Shown here in pieces: positions 59,001 through 64,000 of a DNA stretch of 64,000 bases. The number at the start of each line of letters is the position of its first letter. Position 1 is the first letter of the stretch. Both the position numbers and the translations under genes were made by a program. Below the pieces are notes generated by a model. It was given only the letters and a program-made list of their open reading frames with translations. It searched no databases and was not told the origin of the DNA. The stretch comes from Streptomyces sp. NBC_00582 (GTDB taxonomy: Bacteria; Actinomycetota; Actinomycetes; Streptomycetales; Streptomycetaceae). Location: NCBI RefSeq assembly GCF_036345155.1, contig NZ_CP107772.1, positions 4,588,001 through 4,652,000 on the forward strand. The letters run 5' to 3'.

Positions 59001-60305
59001 ATGGCCGACCGCTATCTGAGTTTCACCGCCACCGCACCCGGCCGTTTCCTCACCCGCCGGCTCGGCCTTCCGCAACCGGCGGCGCTCAGGCGCTGGTCCC
59101 CCGAACATCCGTTCCTCACAGGCGACTTGGTTCACCTTACGGCCGGAACGTCCACCCTCGACCTCACACCGGTCCTCGCCCGCACCGGCCTCCCCCTCGG
59201 CACGGCCGATCCCGCGGCCGTCGTCCTCGACGCGACCGGCGTCCGGGACGTCGACACCCTCGCCGAGGTGCACGCGGCCCTGCACCCGGTCGTCCGGTCC
59301 GTCGCGGCGAGCGGCCGGATCGTCGTCCTCGGCTCCCCCCTGGACGCCGACGACGACCACCACCGGGCGGCCGCGCAGCAGGCCCTGGAGGGCTTCACCC
59401 GCTCGCTCGGCAAGGAGATCGGCCGCGGGCGGACCGTGAACCTCCTGCGCCTCACCGACGCCGGCGCCGCCGAGTCGACCCTGCGCTTCCTCCTCTCGCC
59501 CAAGTCGGCCTACGTCAGCGGCCAGGTGATCGGGGTCGGGGCCGGGGAAGCGGTCGTGTACGACTTCCCGGACCGGCCCCTCGCGGGCCGCACCGCCCTC
59601 GTCACCGGCGGCGCGCGCGGCATCGGCGAGGCCGTCGCCGAGACCCTGGCCCGGGACGGCGCCGAGGTCGTCGTCCTCGATGTGCCGCAGGCCGAGTCGG
59701 ACGCGCGGCGGGTGGCGGAGCGGCTGGGCGGGCGGGCCCTGACGCTCGACGTCACGGCCGCCGACGCGGGCGAGCGGATCGCCGCCGAACTCCCCGACGG
59801 GCTCGACGTGCTGATCCACAACGCGGGTGTCACCCGGGATCGCCGGCTGGTCAACATGCCCGCCGAGCGCTGGAGTTCGGTTCTCGACGTCAACCTCGGG
59901 AGCGTGCTGCGCACCACCGACGCCCTGCTCGCCAAGGGCATCCTCCGGCCGGGCGGGCGGATCGTGGCGACCGCCTCCATCGCCGGGCTCGCGGGCAACG
60001 CGGGGCAGACGAACTACGGCGCGAGCAAGGCGGGCGTGGCGGGACTGGTCCGAGCCCTCGCACCGCGCGCGCTCGACACGCACGGGGTGACCGTGAACGC
60101 GGTCGCGCCCGGCTTCATCGAGACCCGGATGACGGCCGCCGTACCGCTGTTCATCCGGGAGGCGGGCCGCCGGATGAACTCCCTCGCGCAAGGAGGGCTG
60201 CCCGCCGACGTCGCCGAGACCACCGCCTGGCTCGCGCACCCGGCGTCCGGCGCGGTCAACGGACAGGTCGTACGGGTGTGCGGCCAGAGCCTGCTGGGGG
60301 CGTGA
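59001..60305 (+). CDS. High-molecular-weight 3-oxoacyl reductase (FabG4-like)
   Basis: A 434-aa SDR. The first 195 residues are a degenerate Rossmann-like half (VVLDATGVRDVDTLAEVHAALHPV, SAYVSGQVIGVGAG). The second half is catalytic: TALVTGGARGIGEAVAETLA (about 197-216), HNAGVTRDRRLVNM, SIAGLAGNAGQTNYGASKAG (Ser; Tyr about 340, Lys 344). This two-domain layout is that of mycobacterial FabG4, an NADH-dependent 3-oxoacyl-CoA reductase. ATG 59001; it overlaps the MaoC gene by TGATG. Confidence 0.9.
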   Translation: MADRYLSFTATAPGRFLTRRLGLPQPAALRRWSPEHPFLTGDLVHLTAGTSTLDLTPVLARTGLPLGTADPAAVVLDATGVRDVDTLAEVHAALHPVVRSVAASGRIVVLGSPLDADDDHHRAAAQQALEGFTRSLGKEIGRGRTVNLLRLTDAGAAESTLRFLLSPKSAYVSGQVIGVGAGEAVVYDFPDRPLAGRTALVTGGARGIGEAVAETLARDGAEVVVLDVPQAESDARRVAERLGGRALTLDVTAADAGERIAAELPDGLDVLIHNAGVTRDRRLVNMPAERWSSVLDVNLGSVLRTTDALLAKGILRPGGRIVATASIAGLAGNAGQTNYGASKAGVAGLVRALAPRALDTHGVTVNAVAPGFIETRMTAAVPLFIREAGRRMNSLAQGGLPADVAETTAWLAHPASGAVNGQVVRVCGQSLLGA

Positions 60306-61174
60306 TGGCGGCGGTGACGACCCTCTCCTCCTCGCCCGCGCTCGGGCCCCTGCTCGCCCGCGGGGCCCTGCGGTCGCCGTTCAAACGACCCCGGCCCGGC
60401 GTCGGGTTCTCCGGCCACCGGCTCGTCCTGCCCGGCCTGCGGGTCGACCTGGGCACACTGGCCGCCTACGAACGCGTGTGCGGCTTCCCGACCGGTGAGG
60501 ACTCCCTGCCGGTCACCTATCCCCATGTGCTGGGCTTCCCGCTGGCCATGAGCATCATGAGCGGCCGGGACTTCCCGCTCCCGCTGCTCGGTCTGGTGCA
60601 CACCTCGATCGACATCACCCGCCATCGCGCACTGCCGGTCACGGGCACGTACGCGCTCACCGTGCACGTCGACCGGCTGGTCCCGCACCGGCGCGGCACG
60701 GAGGCGTGCGTGGTCACGGAGCTGCGCGGGAAGGACGCGGAGGTGGTGTGGGAGTCGACCAGCACCTATCTGGCCCGGCACCGCACGGAGCCCGCGCCGA
60801 AGCCCGCCGCGCCGGAGCCGGAGAACTCCCCCCTGCCCCTCCCCCTTCTCGACGAGTGGCGGCTCGGCGCCGACGTCGGCCGGCGCTACGGGGCCGCCTC
60901 CGGCGACCGCAACCCCATCCACCTCCACCCGCTCACCGCCCGCCTGTTCGGCTTCCCGCGCGCCATCGCCCACGGCATGTGGACGGTGGCCCGCTGTCTC
61001 GCCGCCCACGGCACCCCGCCGGCCGTGCGGACCCGGGCGGAGTTCCGGGCGCCGGTGCTGCTGCCGGACACGGTGGCGTTCGCCTCCGACGGCGTACGGT
61101 TCGAGCTGCGCGGGACGGGAGCGGCGGCGGCGCGGCTCCATGTGCGGGGGCGGGTGGACCGGCTCAGGTTCTGA
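60305..61174 (+). CDS. MaoC-family (R)-hydratase (HtdX-like)
   Basis: A 289-aa double hot-dog enzyme. The catalytic half carries the hydratase-2 signature YGAASGDRNPIHLH (about 197-210, Asp and His), followed by FGFPRAIAHGMW. The N-terminal half lacks it and covers the acyl chain. It would hydrate trans-2-enoyl-CoA to (R)-3-hydroxyacyl-CoA, the substrate of the overlapping FabG4-like enzyme. ATG 60305 overlaps the FabG stop; GTG 60302 is an alternative. Confidence 0.9.
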   Translation: MAAVTTLSSSPALGPLLARGALRSPFKRPRPGVGFSGHRLVLPGLRVDLGTLAAYERVCGFPTGEDSLPVTYPHVLGFPLAMSIMSGRDFPLPLLGLVHTSIDITRHRALPVTGTYALTVHVDRLVPHRRGTEACVVTELRGKDAEVVWESTSTYLARHRTEPAPKPAAPEPENSPLPLPLLDEWRLGADVGRRYGAASGDRNPIHLHPLTARLFGFPRAIAHGMWTVARCLAAHGTPPAVRTRAEFRAPVLLPDTVAFASDGVRFELRGTGAAAARLHVRGRVDRLRF

Positions 61175-61237
61175 GCGGGCGGGTGAGCTTCCGGCCCGCT
61201 GCCGCCCCTGCGGCCGTACTGCACGCCGAGTTCCGCG

Positions 61238-61435
61238 GGCCCTTACCTCGGCCCGATCCTCGAACGCCACGGCCTCGACGTGAAGGGGCGCCCGCTGCCG
61301 GCGGGGGCCGCCGGTTCGGGACGGGCGGGCCAGGCCGTACGCCGGGTGGCGGGCCGGGGCGCCCGCAAGCTGTACCGCATGGGGCACCAGCGGGTGGCGC
61401 CGGCGCCGCGGAGGCGGGGGGGCGGTCTGAGGGGC
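61238..61435 (+). pseudogene. Remnant of an unidentified protein tail
   Basis: In the gap after the MaoC gene, one plus-strand frame reads GPYLGPILERHGLDVKGRPL, then a basic helix AVRRVAGRGARKLYRMGHQR. It has protein-like composition but no start codon or upstream domain, and the neighbouring frame (AVLHAEFRGP) could be its displaced upstream part. I do not recognise the family. Confidence 0.3.
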
Positions 61436-61459
61436 GGGCGGGCGTGGGCCGGTGTGCGG

Positions 61460-61813
61460 TCAGTCGCGGCGGACCGAGACGCCGCCCACCAGGCCCCAGG
61501 CGTCGATGCGGACCGTGGGGCCGCCCGGTTCGGTCGGGCCGGTGTCGCGGACGCCGCCGAGGCGCAGACCGCGCACGTCCACCCGGACGTCGGGGCGGAC
61601 CCGCAGGGAGACGCCGCCGATGAGGCTCAGCTTGGTGATCCGCAGCTCGGCGCCGTCCGGGATGTCCAGGTCGGTCAGGTCGACATCGGCTCCGCCGATC
61701 ACGGAGACGGTGAGGGTGCGCTCGTGGAGCGTGGCTCCGTCGAGCCGGTGACCGCCGATGAGGCTGATCTTGATGTCCGTCTTCTGCGTCGGGTCCGTGC
61801 TGGGCTTCGTCAT
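61460..61813 (-). CDS. Small LiaF-C-terminal-like beta-strand protein
   Basis: A 117-aa soluble protein made of repeating hydrophobic strands with IGG turns: ISLIGGHRLDG, VSVIGGADVDL, LSLIGGVSLRV, LGGVRD, GLVGGVSVRRD. The spacing matches the C-terminal beta-helix-like domain of LiaF/DUF1707-associated membrane stress proteins, but the membrane part is absent. ATG 61813. Its promoter region overlaps a 20-bp palindrome at the end of the TetR gene, so TetR control is likely. Confidence 0.75.
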   Translation of the reverse strand: MTKPSTDPTQKTDIKISLIGGHRLDGATLHERTLTVSVIGGADVDLTDLDIPDGAELRITKLSLIGGVSLRVRPDVRVDVRGLRLGGVRDTGPTEPGGPTVRIDAWGLVGGVSVRRD

Positions 61814-61870
61814 GGGAAGAACGGTAGGAGCAGCGGGCGGGGGCGGCCCAGTGTCGCGCGTACTCCCTTG

Positions 61871-61890
61871 GACATGACAAGTGTCATGTC
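61871..61890. promoter_or_regulatory. 20-bp palindrome, likely TetR operator
   Basis: GACATGACAAGTGTCATGTC has perfect 9-bp arms around a 2-bp centre. It overlaps the TetR stop codon and lies 58 bp before the start of the LiaF-like gene, overlapping a TTGTCA that could be its -35 box. The core ATGACA-N2-TGTCAT is a common TetR-type site. Confidence 0.65.
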
Positions 61891-62537
61891 TCGACCGTGG
61901 GCGGCGGGGACCAGGACCGCCCCTGCGTCAGATCCCCCAGTCCGGCCCACGCGAAGTTCATCAGGGTGGCCGCCGCCTGCCGTGCCGTGACGCCCTCGGT
62001 GGCGTTGGCCCACACGGCGAGGGACTCGGCGGCACCGACGAGGGCCTCGGCGAGCCCGGCGACCTCGCGCTCGGGAAGGTCCGGGTCACGGTGGGCCTCG
62101 CGGGCCCCCACCGCTATGAGCTGGGTGACGAACGCGACGATCTCCTCACGCATCGCCGCGGCCTCGGCGGCGAACGCCTCACCGTGGGTGCGGGCCTGGA
62201 GGTGCACGACGGACCAGGCGTGCGGATGGGCGGCGGTGTGTGCGAAGAACGCGAGCAGACCGTCCCAGAGTTGACGGTCGGCCGGCAGGTCGGTGCGGAC
62301 GCCGGAGCGCACCGCGTCCACCAGCGCCCGCGCCTCACGGCGGATGCAGGCGGTGAAGAGATCGTCCTTGGAGTTCAGGTACAGATACACCAACGGCTTG
62401 GAGACGCCCGCCAGTTCGGCGATCTCGTCCATGGACGCGGCCATGTACCCCCGCTGCCCGAAGATCTCCACGGCGGCGTCCAGCATCTGCTGCTCACGGA
62501 CCGCGCGTGGCATCCGTTTGGTCTTCACGGCACCCAT
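61884..62537 (-). CDS. TetR-family transcriptional regulator
   Basis: A 217-aa repressor. The N-terminal helix-turn-helix is typical: REQQMLDAAVEIFGQRGYMAASMDEIAELAGVSKPLVYLYLNSKDDLF (about 14-61, given in overlapping parts). A C-terminal ligand domain (VVHLQARTHGEAFAAEAAAM) follows. It is co-directional with the LiaF-like gene and its stop codon lies within the probable operator. It may also act on the thiolase/FabG promoter 3 kb away, but the palindromes differ, so that is less likely. ATG 62537. Confidence 0.9.
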   Translation of the reverse strand: MGAVKTKRMPRAVREQQMLDAAVEIFGQRGYMAASMDEIAELAGVSKPLVYLYLNSKDDLFTACIRREARALVDAVRSGVRTDLPADRQLWDGLLAFFAHTAAHPHAWSVVHLQARTHGEAFAAEAAAMREEIVAFVTQLIAVGAREAHRDPDLPEREVAGLAEALVGAAESLAVWANATEGVTARQAAATLMNFAWAGLGDLTQGRSWSPPPTVET

Positions 62538-62556
62538 GGGGTCAGCTTAGTTGGGG

Positions 62557-62868
62557 TCAGGAAGTCTGCCCCTGGGCGTGGGACTGGGCCTCGGCCGCGT
62601 CGACCGCCTCGTCCTCCTGGGAGCGGTTGGCGTCCAGGTTGGCCTTCATCCGGTCCACGCGCTGTACGACGGTCACCGAGGCGCGGTCGCGCTCCTTGCG
62701 CAGGACGACGAAGCTGATGGGCCCGGAGACGATCAGCGCGAGCAGGACGACCCACATGCCGTTGGAGTCGCCGAGGCCGCGGGGCAGGACACCGGAGTAG
62801 ACCAGGCCCCAGACGACCACGAGGCAGCCGGCGAAGACGCCGAGGCGCATCAGCGTGTAGCGGAGCAT
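62557..62868 (-). CDS. DUF4229 small membrane protein
   Basis: A 103-aa protein with two transmembrane helices (about residues 8-27 and 38-58), then KERDRASVTVVQRVDRMKANLDANRSQEDEA, an acidic cytosolic tail. This is the DUF4229 pattern, found across actinobacteria often near menaquinone genes; no function is known. ATG 62868 has GGAAGAG upstream; the longer TTG start was rejected because it includes that site. Confidence 0.8.
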   Translation of the reverse strand: MLRYTLMRLGVFAGCLVVVWGLVYSGVLPRGLGDSNGMWVVLLALIVSGPISFVVLRKERDRASVTVVQRVDRMKANLDANRSQEDEAVDAAEAQSHAQGQTS

Positions 62869-62951
62869 CTCAATCCACTCTTCCTTCTCCAAAAAGGGCC
62901 GTCGTCCAGTGAAGCACGCCGGGCCGCCGATCTTGCACGGGGGTGCGGGGG

Positions 62952-63476
62952 TCAGGTGAGAGACAGCAGCATGGTGATGTCGTCGCGGTCGTCGCCGGGG
63001 GCGACCCGGATGGCGCCGGGGACCCGGCCGACCTCCTTGTAGCCGCAGGAGCCGTAGAACCGCTCCAGGCCGAGTCCGCCCCGGCAGCCGAGGCGGATCG
63101 CGTCGATGCCGTCGAAGCCGCGGGCCGCGTCGGCGGCGGCCGCCATCAGGTCACGGCCGTGGCCTCTGCCCTGGTGGCGCGGATGGACCATCACCGTGTA
63201 CAGCCACACCCAATGGGTCTGCAGCCGGTGCGTGTTGAAGGCGAAGAAGGCGGTGGCGGCGACCTGCCCCTGCTCGTCGTGCCCCACGAGCAGCCGGTGG
63301 CGTCCCTCGGCCATCGCCACGAGGTGTCTCACCAGGTCCGGCCGCACCTCCTCCCGCCGCACCGGTGCCACGAACCCGACGGCCCCGCCGGCGTTGGTGA
63401 CGTCCGTCCACAGATCGAGGACACCGTCCCGCAGGGCGGGGGTGACGGCCGGGTCGAGAGTGAAGGTAAGGGCCAC
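62952..63476 (-). CDS. GNAT-family N-acetyltransferase
   Basis: A 174-aa enzyme with motif A HPRHQGRGHGRDLMAAAADAA (about 98-118) and C-terminal YGSCGYKEVGRVPGAIRV. Substrate unknown. GTG 63476, 17 bp after the UdgX-like gene stop, so it is probably in the same operon. Confidence 0.87.
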   Translation of the reverse strand: MALTFTLDPAVTPALRDGVLDLWTDVTNAGGAVGFVAPVRREEVRPDLVRHLVAMAEGRHRLLVGHDEQGQVAATAFFAFNTHRLQTHWVWLYTVMVHPRHQGRGHGRDLMAAAADAARGFDGIDAIRLGCRGGLGLERFYGSCGYKEVGRVPGAIRVAPGDDRDDITMLLSLT

Positions 63477-63492
63477 CCAGGCATCGTACGCC

Positions 63493-64000
63493 TTACGGCG
63501 GGACGCTCGTGCCCTGCCCCAGAACCCGTGCCGCCACCTTCAGGTCCGCGACCAGCCCCTGGTAGGCGGCCTCGCGGTCCTCGGCGCGCAGGACGGACGA
63601 CGGGTGCACGGTCGGCACCAGCCGCTCCCGTCGCCCGTGGATCTCCTCCTCCAGGACGGTCCCGCGTACCTCGGTCACCCGGAACGAGGAGCCGAGCAGC
63701 GCCTTTCCGGCGGTGGCGCCGAGGACGACGATCAGCTCGGGCCCGACGACCGCGAGCTCGGCCGCGAGCCAGGGCCCGCACGCGGTCATCTCACGCAGGG
63801 TGGGGGCCTTGTGGATACGGCGCTTGCGGGGTTCGGCCCGGGTGAACTTGAAGTGCTTGACGGCGTTCGTGACGTACGCGTCCGCCGGGTCCAGGCCGGC
63901 CTCCTGGAGGGCCCGGTCGAGGAGCTTGCCGGCGGGACCGACGAACGGTCTGCCCCGGCGGTCCTCCTGGTCTCCGGGCTGCTCGCCGACGAGCATCACC
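63493..64000 (-). CDS. UdgX-type uracil-DNA-binding protein, partial
   Basis: C-terminal 168 residues; the gene continues beyond the right window edge. Motif A is GEQPGDQEDRRGRPFVGPAG. The distinctive KRRIH loop follows (FTRAEPRKRRIHKAP), then LGATAGKALLGSSF and the closing HPSSVLR. KRRIH is the hallmark of UdgX, a family related to the iron-sulfur UDGs whose loop His forms a covalent bond with the abasic site after uracil removal, first shown in M. smegmatis. It protects or marks uracil-containing DNA. The N-terminal cluster cysteines lie mostly outside the window. Confidence 0.9.
   Translation of the reverse strand, partial: VMLVGEQPGDQEDRRGRPFVGPAGKLLDRALQEAGLDPADAYVTNAVKHFKFTRAEPRKRRIHKAPTLREMTACGPWLAAELAVVGPELIVVLGATAGKALLGSSFRVTEVRGTVLEEEIHGRRERLVPTVHPSSVLRAEDREAAYQGLVADLKVAARVLGQGTSVPP

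Noticed and set aside
61884..62537. TetR gene as proven regulator of the thiolase/FabG promoter
   Set aside because: The palindrome next to the TetR gene (ATGACA type) differs from those at 58928-58958 (TTACTCC type), so one protein is unlikely to bind both.

Overview
The window is chromosomal DNA from a Streptomyces species or a very close relative. GC content and third-position GC are very high, GTG and TTG starts are common, and starts and stops overlap as ATGA or GTGA inside operons. The genes are typical of the genus: futalosine-pathway menaquinone genes, a 14-gene complex I operon, an XRE/DUF397 pair, and a c-di-AMP riboswitch ahead of a muralytic enzyme. No tRNA, rRNA, CRISPR array, transposase or prophage gene was seen. 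The gene set fits the core-genome stretch that carries mqnC (SCO4550) and mqnA (SCO4506) in S. coelicolor.

Layout. 0-7 kb: LolA-like lipoprotein-carrier protein (cut by the window edge), long-chain polyprenyl diphosphate synthase, riboswitch-controlled secreted transglycosylase, HAD phosphatase, fumarylacetoacetase and an M56 metallopeptidase. 6.9-13.8 kb: one co-directional cassette of GntR regulator, small two-cluster ferredoxin, lipoprotein binding protein with an extra C-terminal domain, ABC permease, ABC ATPase, and a fumarate-reductase/APS-reductase-like flavoprotein fused to HEAT repeats. This is the best candidate for an undescribed system. 13.9-32.2 kb: RecQ helicase, then the complete nuoA-N operon on the minus strand, with a strong terminator at one end and a Rex-like operator at the other. 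32.9-36.9 kb: NlpC/P60 hydrolase, geranylgeranyl/menaquinone reductase-like protein, GNAT, a single-PASTA protein and MenG. 37-41.1 kb: exopolysaccharide-type locus (small membrane protein, deacetylase-GT2 fusion, acyltransferase 3). 41.4-48.3 kb: GH18-like lipoprotein, imidazolonepropionase-like protein, MqnC, a type-IV-prepilin-peptidase-like protein with a 48-bp tandem repeat, a Ser/Thr kinase and MqnA. 48.5-54.5 kb: cold-shock protein, methyltransferase, lone sugar-binding protein, cyclophilin, and the DUF6817/HATPase/XRE/DUF397/GNAT group. 54.5-64 kb: secreted protein, long-chain acyl-CoA ligase, and a thiolase / large FabG / MaoC set matching the mycobacterial fadA2-fabG4-htdX locus; then a LiaF-like protein and TetR with a 20-bp palindrome, a DUF4229 membrane protein, a GNAT, and a UdgX-type uracil-DNA-binding protein cut by the window end.

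How the genes fit together. A polyprenyl diphosphate synthase, MqnA, MqnC, MenG and a probable menaquinone reductase lie around the operon for complex I, the enzyme that reduces menaquinone. Much of the window therefore makes and uses the quinone pool. A second theme is the cell envelope: transglycosylase, NlpC/P60, PASTA protein, exopolysaccharide locus and GH18 lipoprotein. A third is fatty-acid activation and beta-oxidation-type chemistry near 55-61 kb. Sequence repeats cluster at gene ends and in linkers, and I found three gene-fragment-like remnants in intergenic DNA.
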